Positions 17,476 to 29,258 are shown, numbered from the stretch's first letter. The stretch is 34,011 nt of DNA from Pelagibacteraceae bacterium AG-410-D23 (GCA_003215185.1 QCKR01000002.1:1-34011); one strand, 5' to 3'. Notes: generated by a model from the sequence alone, not told the origin. Program-made: numbers and translations.

Positions 17476-18588
17476 ATGAATACTAAAGAAAATATAAAAA
17501 AAATAATTGTAGAAAAAGAACTTAAATTAGATTGTGGAAAAACTATAAACAATTATCCGCTAGCATATGAAACGTATGGCGTTTTAAATGAAAAAAAAGA
17601 TAATGCTATTTTAGCTTTTCATGCCTTAACTGGTGATCAATTTGTCAGTGGAATTAATCCTATAACTAATAAGCCAGGATGGTGGTCATATTTAGTTGGA
17701 CCTTCTAAAGCAATTGATACTAATAAATTTTTTGTAATTTGTGCAAATGTAATCGGTGGATGTATGGGTTCTTTAGGGCCTTCAAGTATTGATCCTGAAA
17801 CAAACAAACCATATGGCACAAATTTTCCTGTCTTGACAATCAATGACATGGTTAATGCTCAATATAATCTCCTAGAATTTTTCAAAATAGAAAAACTATA
17901 TAGTGTTCTTGGAGGATCGATGGGTGGAATGCAAGTATTACAATTTGTTGCAAATTTTCCAAACAAAACAAAAACAGCAATTCCAATTGCTTGTTCAGCA
18001 AGTCACTCTGCACAAAATATTGCTTTTAATGAACTTGGAAGACAGTCAATAATGGCCGATTCGAATTGGAAAGAAGGAAATTATTCAAAATTAAATCTAT
18101 CTCCTGATAAAGGATTGGCTGTAGCTAGAATGGCAGCTCATATTACATATCTTTCAAAAGAAGGATTACAAGAAAAATTTGGAAGAAAACTACAAGAAAA
18201 AGATGATTTAAATTTTAGTTTTGATGCTGACTTTCAAATTGAAAGTTACTTAAGATATCAAGGTTCAATATTTGTAGATAGATTTGATGCAAACAGTTAC
18301 TTATATATAACTAGGGCAATGGATTATTTTGACTTGCTTAAGCAATACAAGGGAAATTTATCTAAAGCATTTGAAAAAACAAAAACAAAATTTTTTATTA
18401 TTTCTTTTACTTCTGATTGGCTCTATCCAACTTCGGAAAATAAAGAGATAGTAATTGCATTAAATTCTTCTGGTGCAGATGTTGGTTTTATAGAAATAAC
18501 TAGTGACAAAGGTCATGATTCCTTTTTGTTAAATGTCCCAGAGTTTTTAAAAACAATAAAAAACTTCTTAGAAACAAACTATAGATAA
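17476..18588 (+). CDS. metX: Homoserine O-acetyltransferase (MetX family)
   Basis: YETYGVLNEKKDNAILAFHALTGDQ, GPSSIDPETNKPYGTNFPVLTI, SVLGGSMGGMQVLQF, HDSFLL. Confidence 0.95.
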   Translation: MNTKENIKKIIVEKELKLDCGKTINNYPLAYETYGVLNEKKDNAILAFHALTGDQFVSGINPITNKPGWWSYLVGPSKAIDTNKFFVICANVIGGCMGSLGPSSIDPETNKPYGTNFPVLTINDMVNAQYNLLEFFKIEKLYSVLGGSMGGMQVLQFVANFPNKTKTAIPIACSASHSAQNIAFNELGRQSIMADSNWKEGNYSKLNLSPDKGLAVARMAAHITYLSKEGLQEKFGRKLQEKDDLNFSFDADFQIESYLRYQGSIFVDRFDANSYLYITRAMDYFDLLKQYKGNLSKAFEKTKTKFFIISFTSDWLYPTSENKEIVIALNSSGADVGFIEITSDKGHDSFLLNVPEFLKTIKNFLETNYR

Positions 18589-18591
18589 AAT

Positions 18592-19188
18592 ATGAAAAAA
18601 GAATTTCAAATAATTTCTGAATTAATAGATAATAATACTAGAGTATTAGATATTGGTTGTGGTGATGGAACTTTAATGAAAAATTTAAAAGATAAAAAAA
18701 ATATTGATACAAGAGGATTGGAAATATCAAAAAAAAATGTTCAAGAATGTATAGGTAAAGGACTTTCTATAATTGAAGGCAATGCAGAAAAAGATTTATA
18801 TCAATTTCCAAATTTATCTTTTGATTATGCTATATTGAGTCAAACTTTACAAGCATTCTACGATCCAGAAAAAGTAATAAACGATCTTCTAAGAGTTGCA
18901 AATAAAGCTATAGTAACAATTCCTAATTTTGGTCATTGGAAAGTTAGATTAAATTTATTGTTTAAAGGAACTATGCCTGTCACCAAAAATTTACCAAATG
19001 AATGGTACAATACGCCAAATTTACATATGTGTACTATAAAGGATTTTTATAATTTTTGTTTTAATAAAAAAATCGAATTGTATAAATCTATTGCACTAAG
19101 CGGAGAAAAAACCTCTTTAATAAATAATAATAATTTAATTATTAAAAATCTTAGTTCAGAATTAGGAATATTTCTTATTAAAAAGTAA
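18592..19188 (+). CDS. metW: MetW family methyltransferase-like protein
   Basis: RVLDIGCGDGTLMKNL, LSQTLQAFYDPEKVINDLLRV, IPNFGHWKVRLNLLFKGTMPVTKNLPNEWYNTPNLHMCTIKDF; adjacent to metX. Confidence 0.93.
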   Translation: MKKEFQIISELIDNNTRVLDIGCGDGTLMKNLKDKKNIDTRGLEISKKNVQECIGKGLSIIEGNAEKDLYQFPNLSFDYAILSQTLQAFYDPEKVINDLLRVANKAIVTIPNFGHWKVRLNLLFKGTMPVTKNLPNEWYNTPNLHMCTIKDFYNFCFNKKIELYKSIALSGEKTSLINNNNLIIKNLSSELGIFLIKK

Positions 19189-19189
19189 A

Positions 19190-19951
19190 ATGAAAGTTGA
19201 GATAATACCATGCTTACAAGACAATTATTCTTATATAATTGTTGATGAAAAAAATAATAAAACGTGTGTAGTTGATCCAAGTGAATCAAAGCCAATAATT
19301 AATTTTTTAGAAAAAAATAATTTAAAATTAAACTATATTTTAAATACTCATCATCATTATGATCATATTGGTGGCAATATTGAATTAAAAAAAAAATATA
19401 AAGCAAAAGTGATTGGATTTAATGGAGATTATAAAAGAATACCTGAAATTGATATTAAATTAAAAGATGGAGAAATCTGGAAGGAAGATAATTTTGAATC
19501 AAAAATAATTCATATTCCAGGACATACACTCGGTCATATTTGTTTTTATTTTTATAATGAAGATAATTTGTTTACGGGTGATACTTTATTTTCTTTGGGT
19601 TGTGGAAGAATATTTGAAGGAACATATGAACAAATGTTTAATTCATTAGAAAAGATAAAAAATTTACCAAGTAAAACAAAAATTTATTGTGGACATGAGT
19701 ATACATTACAAAATTCAAAATTTTGCATAAAATATGACAAAGATAATTTAGAATTAATTAAAAAAATTAAAGCTATAAAAAAAAAATTAAATAATAATCA
19801 ACCAACTATACCAACAACCTTAGGTGAAGAACTTAAAAGTAATATTTTTTTAAGAAGTGATAATTTTAAAATTAAAAATAACCTAAATATCAATAAAGGC
19901 TCTTCTCTTGATACATTTTCAAAATTGAGGGATTTAAAGGATAATTTTTAA
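19190..19951 (+). CDS. gloB: Hydroxyacylglutathione hydrolase (glyoxalase II)
   Basis: IPCLQDNYSYII, LNTHHHYDHIGGN, IPGHTLGHICFYF, LFTGDTLFSLGCGRIFEGT, YCGHEYT. Confidence 0.94.
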   Translation: MKVEIIPCLQDNYSYIIVDEKNNKTCVVDPSESKPIINFLEKNNLKLNYILNTHHHYDHIGGNIELKKKYKAKVIGFNGDYKRIPEIDIKLKDGEIWKEDNFESKIIHIPGHTLGHICFYFYNEDNLFTGDTLFSLGCGRIFEGTYEQMFNSLEKIKNLPSKTKIYCGHEYTLQNSKFCIKYDKDNLELIKKIKAIKKKLNNNQPTIPTTLGEELKSNIFLRSDNFKIKNNLNINKGSSLDTFSKLRDLKDNF

Positions 19952-19961
19952 GTTATTCGAC

Positions 19962-19989
19962 TTGACTATAATTAGCCTCAGTCTATATT
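19962..19989 (+). promoter_or_regulatory. Sigma70-like promoter for rplU-rpmA-obgE
   Basis: TTGACT (19962-19967), 16-nt spacer, TATATT (19984-19989); rplU ATG at 20016. Confidence 0.55.
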
Positions 19990-20015
19990 CCACCATATAA
20001 AAAATAGGATAAGTA

Positions 20016-20423
20016 ATGTCATTCGCGATAATTCAAACAGGTGGAAAACAATACAAAGTTAAAGCTAGTGAAATAATAAAGATTGAACAGCTAGAAACTT
20101 TAAAAACTCAAAATAAAATAGAATTTAATGAAGTTTTGGCATATGGCGATGAAAAAACAATGGAAATTGGATCTCCACTTGTAAAAGGTGCAAAAGTAGA
20201 AGCTGAGCTTGTAAAAAATGGAAAAAATAAAACAGTATTAATTTTTAAAAAAAAAAGAAGAAAAAATTCTAGAAAAAAAAATGGACATAGACAGCTTTAT
20301 TCACTTATAAAAATAAAAAAAATTTTTTCAAAAGATGGTAGCTTGTTAGCAGAAGCAAAAAAATTAGAAAAAAAAGAAATTAAAAAAACTGAAAAAAAAG
20401 AGACTATAGTTAAAGAAAAGTAA
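20016..20423 (+). CDS. rplU: 50S ribosomal protein L21 with Lys/Glu-rich C-terminal tail
   Basis: MSFAIIQTGGKQYKVKASEIIKIEQL, KKRRKNSRKKNGHRQLYSLIKI. Confidence 0.96.
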   Translation: MSFAIIQTGGKQYKVKASEIIKIEQLETLKTQNKIEFNEVLAYGDEKTMEIGSPLVKGAKVEAELVKNGKNKTVLIFKKKRRKNSRKKNGHRQLYSLIKIKKIFSKDGSLLAEAKKLEKKEIKKTEKKETIVKEK

Positions 20424-20438
20424 ATTTAGGAAAATATT

Positions 20439-20693
20439 ATGGCAACAAAAAAGGCAGGTGGATCATCAAGAAATGGACGAGATAGCGCAGGTAGAAGACT
20501 TGGAGTTAAAAAGTATGGTGGTCAGCTGGTAAATCCTGGAAATATAATTGTTAGACAGCGCGGAACTAAAATTTTTCCTGGAGAGTATGTTAAAATGGGT
20601 AAAGATCATTCAATTTTTTCTTTAGTAAAAGGAAAAGTTGAATTTAAAAAAAGTAAATCAGACAGAACATTTGTTTCAGTAAAACCCAATTAA
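20439..20693 (+). CDS. rpmA: 50S ribosomal protein L27
   Basis: [48 protein letters not shown]. Confidence 0.98.
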   Translation: MATKKAGGSSRNGRDSAGRRLGVKKYGGQLVNPGNIIVRQRGTKIFPGEYVKMGKDHSIFSLVKGKVEFKKSKSDRTFVSVKPN

Positions 20694-20695
20694 TC

Positions 20696-20726
20696 AATAC
20701 AACAATTAATTAAACAGAGTTGTATT
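20696..20726 (+). promoter_or_regulatory. Hairpin abutting the obgE start codon
   Basis: AATACAAC (20696-20703) and GTTGTATT (20719-20726) form an 8-bp perfect inverted repeat with 15-nt loop; obgE ATG at 20727. Confidence 0.5.
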
Positions 20727-21710
20727 ATGAAGTTCTTAGATCAAGTAAAAATTTTTGTAAAAGCAGGTGACGGAGGATCAGGGTCAGCTAGTATGCGTAG
20801 AGAAAAATTTGTTGAGTTTGGTGGGCCAAATGGAGGCGATGGAGGAAAAGGCGCTTCAATAATTTTTAAAGCTGAAAGAAATTTAAATACTTTAATTGAT
20901 TATAGATATACTCAACATTTTAAAGCTGAGAGAGGTCAAAATGGAATGAGTAAAAATAAAACTGGAAGAAGTGGAAAAGATTTATATTTAAAAGTCCCAA
21001 TTGGTACTCAAATTTTAGAAGAAGATAATAAAACTTTATTATTTGATTTTAAAAATGAAAAAGAAGAATTTGTTATAGCAAATGGAGGTAGAGGTGGCTT
21101 AGGTAATACAAATTTTAAAAGCTCTACAAATCGTGCTCCTAGAAAATTCACAAAAGGTACTGCGGGAGAAGAATTCTGGATATGGTTACAATTAAAAACA
21201 ATTGCAGATATAGGAATTGTTGGTTTGCCAAATGCAGGAAAGTCAAGCCTGCTTGCTTCAATTACAAACGCAAATCCAAAAATTGCAAATTATAAATTTA
21301 CAACATTAAATCCAAATTTAGGTGTGGCCACATACGATGATAAAGAAATTACTATTGCCGATATACCGGGTTTAATTGAAGGAGCACATCAAGGTGTTGG
21401 ACTTGGTATAAAATTTCTTAAACACATTGAAAGATGTAAAACATTACTTCATATGATTGATGTAACTGATGAAAATTTAGAAAATTCATACAAACAAATT
21501 AAAAATGAATTAAAAAATTATAGTAAAGAATTATTAAATAAAAAAGAAATTATTGTTTTAAATAAAGTAGATTTATTAGAAAAAAAAATAGTAGAAAAAA
21601 TTAAAAAAAAATTCTCAAAAAATAAAAAAAGTGAAGTTATAACTCTATCAACACTTGAAAAAAAATCAGTTAAAAATATTAAGGCAAAACTATTATCCTA
21701 TGTATATTAA
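20727..21710 (+). CDS. obgE: GTPase ObgE/CgtA
   Basis: MKFLDQVKIFVKAGDGGSGSASMRREKFVEFGGPNGGDGGKG, GLPNAGKSSLLASIT, IADIPGLIEGAHQGVGLG. Confidence 0.97.
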   Translation: MKFLDQVKIFVKAGDGGSGSASMRREKFVEFGGPNGGDGGKGASIIFKAERNLNTLIDYRYTQHFKAERGQNGMSKNKTGRSGKDLYLKVPIGTQILEEDNKTLLFDFKNEKEEFVIANGGRGGLGNTNFKSSTNRAPRKFTKGTAGEEFWIWLQLKTIADIGIVGLPNAGKSSLLASITNANPKIANYKFTTLNPNLGVATYDDKEITIADIPGLIEGAHQGVGLGIKFLKHIERCKTLLHMIDVTDENLENSYKQIKNELKNYSKELLNKKEIIVLNKVDLLEKKIVEKIKKKFSKNKKSEVITLSTLEKKSVKNIKAKLLSYVY

Positions 21711-22806
21711 AAATTCTAAAATAATTGTTATAAAAATTGGTTCATCTTTACTTATAGATAAATCAAAAAAAATTAGAAAAAAATGGTTATTAGAATTTTC
21801 AAAAGATATTAAAGAATTATTAAATCAAAATAAAAAAGTGATAATTGTTAGCTCAGGTGCAATTGCTATTGGATGCAAAAAACTTAATTTAAATAAAAAA
21901 AATTTAAAATTAGATAAAAGTCAGGCAATTGCTTCTATAGGTCAGATAGAATTAATGAATCTTTTTAATAAAAATTTTTCTAAAAAAAATATAAATATAT
22001 CTCAAATACTTTTAACTTTAGAAGATACAGAACAAAGAAGAAGATCTTTAAATGCAAAAAGAACTTTTGAAAATTTATTTGAATTAGGCTTTGTACCTAT
22101 CGTTAACGAAAATGATAGTACAGCAACAACAGAAATTAAATATGGTGATAATGATAGGTTAGCATCTAGAGTGGCTCAAATATCTGGTGCAGATTGTTTA
22201 ATTTTATTGTCAGACGTAAATGGTCTTTATACCAAAAATCCAAAGTTTGACAAAAATGTAAAATTAATAAAAGAAATAAAAAATATTGATAAAGAAATTG
22301 AGAGAATCTCAACAAAAAGTACTAGTGAACATGGAACTGGTGGAATGAAAACAAAAATAGATGCCGCAAAAATTTGTCAGTTGTCGGGTTGTTATATGGC
22401 AATTGCAAATGGATTATTGAGTAGACCCATAATACAAATAATAAAAAAAAATAATTGTACATGGTTTGTCCCAAAAATCTCTAAATTAGATGCAAGAAAA
22501 AAATGGATAGTAGGATCTGTTTCTCCAAAAGGAGAATTAATAATTGATGATGGTGCAAAGGAAGCCCTAAAGAAGGGAAAAAGTCTATTAGCTGCTGGAA
22601 TAAAAAATGTTTATGGAAAATTTAACAAAGGAGATCATGTTAAAATTCTTGATAAAAATAAAGAAGAATGTGCAAGAGGATTAAGCTCTTTTTCTTCAAA
22701 CGAAATTAATAAAATTAAAGGACACCATTCTAGCAGCATAAAAGAATTGTTAGGATATATTGCTAAATCTGAAGTTGTTCATAAAGATGATATGGTAGAA
22801 ATATAA
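21700..22806 (+). CDS. proB: Glutamate 5-kinase
   Basis: IVIKIGSSLL, IIVSSGAIAIG, PIVNENDSTATTEIKYGDNDRLASRVAQ, GTGGMKTKIDAAKI. Tracked ORF starts at TTG 21655; ATG 21700 gives the canonical N-terminus with an 11-nt overlap with obgE. Confidence 0.93.
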   Translation: MYIKNSKIIVIKIGSSLLIDKSKKIRKKWLLEFSKDIKELLNQNKKVIIVSSGAIAIGCKKLNLNKKNLKLDKSQAIASIGQIELMNLFNKNFSKKNINISQILLTLEDTEQRRRSLNAKRTFENLFELGFVPIVNENDSTATTEIKYGDNDRLASRVAQISGADCLILLSDVNGLYTKNPKFDKNVKLIKEIKNIDKEIERISTKSTSEHGTGGMKTKIDAAKICQLSGCYMAIANGLLSRPIIQIIKKNNCTWFVPKISKLDARKKWIVGSVSPKGELIIDDGAKEALKKGKSLLAAGIKNVYGKFNKGDHVKILDKNKEECARGLSSFSSNEINKIKGHHSSSIKELLGYIAKSEVVHKDDMVEI

Positions 22807-22807
22807 A

Positions 22808-24058
22808 ATGAAAAATTTAATGTATAAAATTGGAAGAAACGCAATAAATGCATCACAAACTAAAATTAGCACAAAATTAAAAAATAAAGTTTTGAATACT
22901 TATATTAATTTAATTAAAAAAAAAAAAAATTCCATAATTAAACAAAATAGCAAAGATGTTAAACAAGCAATAAAAAAAAGATTAAAAAATAATTTGATTG
23001 AAAGATTAAAAATTAATCAAAAAAAAATAAATAATATTTGTTTAGCTATAAAAAATGTAAGCAAATTAAAAGATCCGGTAGATATAACTATTAATAAATG
23101 GAAAAGACCAAATAATTTATTAATTAAAAAAGTTTCAATTCCATTGGGAATTGTTGGAGTAATATTCGAAAGTAGGCCAAACGTCTCTTCAGATGTATCT
23201 AGTTTATGCTTTAAATCTGGAAATGCTGTTATCTTGAGAGGAGGTTCAGAAGCGCTAAATTCAAATAAAATATTAATTTCATTATTTAGAAAAGCTTTAA
23301 AAAAAAATAAAGTAAATCCAAACTATGTCCAACTAATTGAAAAAAGAGAGAGAAAGTATGTAGATTTTATGCTTTCTAGTATGTCAAAATATATTGATAT
23401 AATCATTCCAAGAGGTGGCAAGGGTTTAGTAGCAAAAGTTCAAAAACTTTCAAAAGTACCTACTATTGGTCACTTAGAGGGAATTTGTCATACATATATA
23501 GATAAAGAAGCTGATTTAAAAATGGCAATAAAAGTTACACATAATGCAAAACTAAGAAATACAAGTATTTGTGGAGCAACAGAAACTATTCTTTTAAATA
23601 AAAAAATCGTTAAAAAATTTTGTAATCCTATTTTAAAAAGACTTGAAGAAAATCATTGTAAAATCATTGGTGATAAATATTTAAAAAAATTTTATAAAGG
23701 TAAATTTTTACTTGCTAAAGAAAAAGACTGGGCAACTGAATATTTGTCTCCTACTGTTTCAGTAAAATGTGTAGAAAACTTAACGCATGCAATTAATCAT
23801 ATTAATAAATATGGAACAATGCATACGGATGCTATTATTACAAAAAACAAAAAGTCAGCAACAAAATTTTTAAAAAATGTCAAAAGTTCTATAGCAATTC
23901 ATAATGCTTCTACACAATTTGCAGATGGTGGAGAATTTGGATTTGGTGGAGAGGTTGGAATATCAACAAATAAACTTCCTCCAAGAGGTCCTGTTGGTTT
24001 AGAACAATTAGTTTCATACAAATATGAAATAATGGGCAAGGGTCAAATTAGGAAGTAA
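22808..24058 (+). CDS. proA: Gamma-glutamyl phosphate reductase
   Basis: IPLGIVGVIFESRPNVSSDVSSLCFKSGNAVILRGGSEA, RNTSICGATETILL, FGFGGEVGISTNKLPPRGPVGLEQLVSYKY. Confidence 0.96.
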   Translation: MKNLMYKIGRNAINASQTKISTKLKNKVLNTYINLIKKKKNSIIKQNSKDVKQAIKKRLKNNLIERLKINQKKINNICLAIKNVSKLKDPVDITINKWKRPNNLLIKKVSIPLGIVGVIFESRPNVSSDVSSLCFKSGNAVILRGGSEALNSNKILISLFRKALKKNKVNPNYVQLIEKRERKYVDFMLSSMSKYIDIIIPRGGKGLVAKVQKLSKVPTIGHLEGICHTYIDKEADLKMAIKVTHNAKLRNTSICGATETILLNKKIVKKFCNPILKRLEENHCKIIGDKYLKKFYKGKFLLAKEKDWATEYLSPTVSVKCVENLTHAINHINKYGTMHTDAIITKNKKSATKFLKNVKSSIAIHNASTQFADGGEFGFGGEVGISTNKLPPRGPVGLEQLVSYKYEIMGKGQIRK

Positions 24059-24059
24059 A

Positions 24060-24593
24060 TTGTCAACAAATATTAAAAAAAAAATTAAAATTGGAATTTT
24101 AGGTGGAACCTTTGATCCTGCTCATAAAGGTCATATAAAAATATCCAGAGAATCAAAAAAAAGATTTAAATTAAATTATATAATTTGGGCTATAACAAAA
24201 AAGAATCCTTTAAAAAATAAAAGTTCTTTAACTTTAGATTCTAGAATTAAATATGCTAAAAAAATAACAAAAAAATATAATTTTATTAAAGTTAAATTTT
24301 ATGAAAATAAAATAAAATCTAATAAAACTATTAATCTAATAAATTATTTTAAAAAAATTAATAATAAATTAGATATTTATTTTATAATGGGAGCAGACAA
24401 TTTGATTAATTTTCATAGGTGGAATAAATGGAAATTAATTTCAAAAAAATGTAATATTTTAGTCTTTGACAGGCATGGTTTTAAAAATAAGTCTTTAAAA
24501 TCAATTACATTTAAACAATTAAATCAAAGAAGATTGAAGTTTATTAAATTCAAAAAAGTTAATATTTCATCTTCTCAATTAAGAAAAATTTGA
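24060..24593 (+). CDS. nadD: Nicotinate-nucleotide adenylyltransferase
   Basis: IGILGGTFDPAHKGHIKIS, FIMGADNLINFHRW; ends in SSSQLRKI-type motif. TTG start. Confidence 0.9.
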   Translation: MSTNIKKKIKIGILGGTFDPAHKGHIKISRESKKRFKLNYIIWAITKKNPLKNKSSLTLDSRIKYAKKITKKYNFIKVKFYENKIKSNKTINLINYFKKINNKLDIYFIMGADNLINFHRWNKWKLISKKCNILVFDRHGFKNKSLKSITFKQLNQRRLKFIKFKKVNISSSQLRKI

Positions 24594-24610
24594 TAAGATT
24601 TTTATAATTA

Positions 24611-24961
24611 ATGGATAAAATTTTTGATTTAAAAAAAATCATTATAAACACTTTAGATTCAAATAAAGCAGTAGATATAATAAGTATAGATTTAGAAAAC
24701 AAAAGCTCAATGGCAGATTATCTGATAATTGCTAGTGGAACTTCATCTAGACATATACAAGCTTTATCAGAAATCGTTTTGGAAAAATTAAAAAGTAATG
24801 GAGTAACAAATTGTAAAATAGAAGGAAATGATAGTAATGACTGGAAATTAATAGATGGAATAGATGTGATAGTTCATATATTTCATCCTGAAAAAAGAAA
24901 ATTTTATGAACTTGAAAAAATGTGGTCAGAATTAATTCCAAAAGAAAAAATTTTAATATGA
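24611..24961 (+). CDS. rsfS: Ribosome silencing factor RsfS
   Basis: NKAVDIISIDLENKSSMADYLIIASGTSSRHIQALSEIV, IEGNDSNDWKLIDGIDVIVHIFHPEKRKFYELEKMW. Confidence 0.95.
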   Translation: MDKIFDLKKIIINTLDSNKAVDIISIDLENKSSMADYLIIASGTSSRHIQALSEIVLEKLKSNGVTNCKIEGNDSNDWKLIDGIDVIVHIFHPEKRKFYELEKMWSELIPKEKILI

Positions 24962-26088
24962 AAACTATAATTATTTTAATCTTCTCATTTTTTATTATAA
25001 GTAACTGTTTTGCCGAAAAAGACAAAACTGTTTATGAAAAAATAGATTTGTTCAGTGAAGTTCTAAGTAAAATAAATAATGAATATGTAGAAAAAGTTGA
25101 TCAAAGTGAAATGATGGATTCTGCAATTGATGGTGTTTTGCAATCTTTAGATCCTTATTCTTCTTATATGTCACCTGAAATTTTTGAAAATATGCAAACA
25201 GAAACAAGTGGTGAGTTTGGAGGGCTTGGTATTGAAGTTGGAATGGAACATGGGGTAGTAAAAGTTATTTCTCCAATTGATAATTCTCCAGCTTCAAGGA
25301 CAGGAATAAAAGCAGGTGATTACATTGTAAAAATAAATGATATTCAAGTTCAAGGTAAAACTTTAACAGAGGCAGTCGAGTTAATGAGAGGGCCTGTAGG
25401 ATCAGATATTGAAATAACTGTTAGAAGAAGAGGTGTTAAAAAAGCACTTGTTTTTAATATTACTAGAGAAATTATAAAAATAGCGTCTGTAAAGTCAAAA
25501 TTTATAAATGATAATATAGGTTATTTAAGATTAACTGCTTTTAATGAAAACAGTGCCTCTCAAATAAAAAAGGCAATTGATATTTTAAATAAAAAAAAAA
25601 ATTTAAAAGGTTATATTTTAGACCTAAGAAACAATCCTGGAGGTTTACTATCTCAGGCAATAAAAATTTCAGATTTTTTTCTAGAAAATGGAGAAATAGT
25701 TTCAACAAAAGGTAGAAAAAAATCAGAAAATAAAAAATTTTTTGCAAGAAAAGGCGATTTAATAAATGGAAAAACTTTAATTGTTTTAATTAATTATGGT
25801 TCTGCCTCAGCATCAGAAATTGTTGCTGGAGCTTTAAAAGATCACAAAAGAGCAATTCTTTTAGGAGAGAATAGCTATGGAAAAGGATCTGTTCAATCAA
25901 TAATTCCTCTAAAAAATAAAGGTGCTATTAAATTAACAATTTCTAAATATTATTTACCATCAGGAAAATCAATATCAGAAGTGGGCGTCAGTCCTGATAT
26001 TATTATAGAAGAAAGTTCAGATGCATTCGTAATTAATTCAAACACTGATAACCAATTAAACTTCGCAGTTAAACTTTTAAACGGCTAG
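24958..26088 (+). CDS. ctpA: C-terminal processing peptidase (S41)
   Basis: Signal peptide MKTIIILIFSFFIISNCFA, PDZ domain, NPGGLLSQAI, GSASASEIVAGALKDHKRAILLGENSYGKGSVQ (Ser/Lys dyad). ATG 24958 overlaps the rsfS stop; tracked start 24922 lies inside rsfS. Confidence 0.93.
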   Translation: MKTIIILIFSFFIISNCFAEKDKTVYEKIDLFSEVLSKINNEYVEKVDQSEMMDSAIDGVLQSLDPYSSYMSPEIFENMQTETSGEFGGLGIEVGMEHGVVKVISPIDNSPASRTGIKAGDYIVKINDIQVQGKTLTEAVELMRGPVGSDIEITVRRRGVKKALVFNITREIIKIASVKSKFINDNIGYLRLTAFNENSASQIKKAIDILNKKKNLKGYILDLRNNPGGLLSQAIKISDFFLENGEIVSTKGRKKSENKKFFARKGDLINGKTLIVLINYGSASASEIVAGALKDHKRAILLGENSYGKGSVQSIIPLKNKGAIKLTISKYYLPSGKSISEVGVSPDIIIEESSDAFVINSNTDNQLNFAVKLLNG

Positions 26089-26090
26089 CT

Positions 26091-26567
26091 ATGAAAGAAA
26101 AATATAAAAATCTTCCACTAAGAAGTGGCGTTGGAGTAATATTACTAAATAAAAATAATCAAGTATTTGTTGCAAAAAGGATTGATAATCCAAAAAACTT
26201 TTGGCAAATGCCTCAAGGAGGCGTTGATAAAGGTGAAGACTATTATGATGCTGCTATAAGGGAACTAAAAGAAGAAACTAGTATAGTAAGTGTAGAACTA
26301 ATTCAGGAAGTTGACAAAAAACTAACTTATATATTGCCGGATGAATTAATAGGAATTATTTGGAAAGGTAGATTTAAAGGTCAAACACAAAAATGGTTTA
26401 TTATGAGATTTATTGGCAATGAATCAGAAATCAATATAAATACGAAAAAACCTGAATTTCTAGAATGGAAATGGATTGATTTAGAAGATTTAACAAAAAT
26501 AGCTGTAAACTTTAAACTCAATGTTTACAAAAATCTTAAACAAGAAATATCAAAAATATTAAACTAA
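26091..26567 (+). CDS. rppH: RNA pyrophosphohydrolase (Nudix)
   Basis: GVGVILLNKNNQVFVAKRID, WQMPQGGVDKGEDYYDAAIRELKEETSI (Nudix box). Confidence 0.93.
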   Translation: MKEKYKNLPLRSGVGVILLNKNNQVFVAKRIDNPKNFWQMPQGGVDKGEDYYDAAIRELKEETSIVSVELIQEVDKKLTYILPDELIGIIWKGRFKGQTQKWFIMRFIGNESEININTKKPEFLEWKWIDLEDLTKIAVNFKLNVYKNLKQEISKILN

Positions 26568-26961
26568 TTTAAAGTTAAGTTCTTTAAAACTTCAATCTTT
26601 TGGTCAATTAGGTATTTGTTTTGGTCAGAAATATCTTTTTTTTGATTATCTTGCTCTGCTTTAGCCAAAGCATCTCTTGCAACATTTTTATCCATTTTTT
26701 TAATATCAAAAATATTACTAGTTAATATTGATAAACAATTATTCTTAAATTCTACTATTCCGTCATCAACATAGTAAGTTTCTTCATTTGAGCCATCAAA
26801 AATTCTCACTAGTCCAGGTTTTAAAAAAGATATTATTGATATATGGTCCTTTAATATTCCCATATCTCCTTCAAATGCTGGCACCACTACTTCAGTAACT
26901 CCTTCTTTTGATAAAAATGAACTTTCAGGGTTTACTATTTCAAGCTTAAAGCCTTCACTCA

Positions 26962-26962
<1 letters not shown>
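26564..26962 (-). CDS. atpC: F1Fo ATP synthase epsilon subunit
   Basis: KLEIVNPESSFLSKEGVTEVVVPAFEGDMGILKDHISIISFLKPG; follows atpD. Confidence 0.94.

Positions 26963-29258
<2,296 letters not shown>

Noticed and set aside
21655-21699. N-terminal extension of proB in the ORF track
   Set aside because: TTG start inside obgE; ATG 21700 yields the canonical ProB N-terminus.
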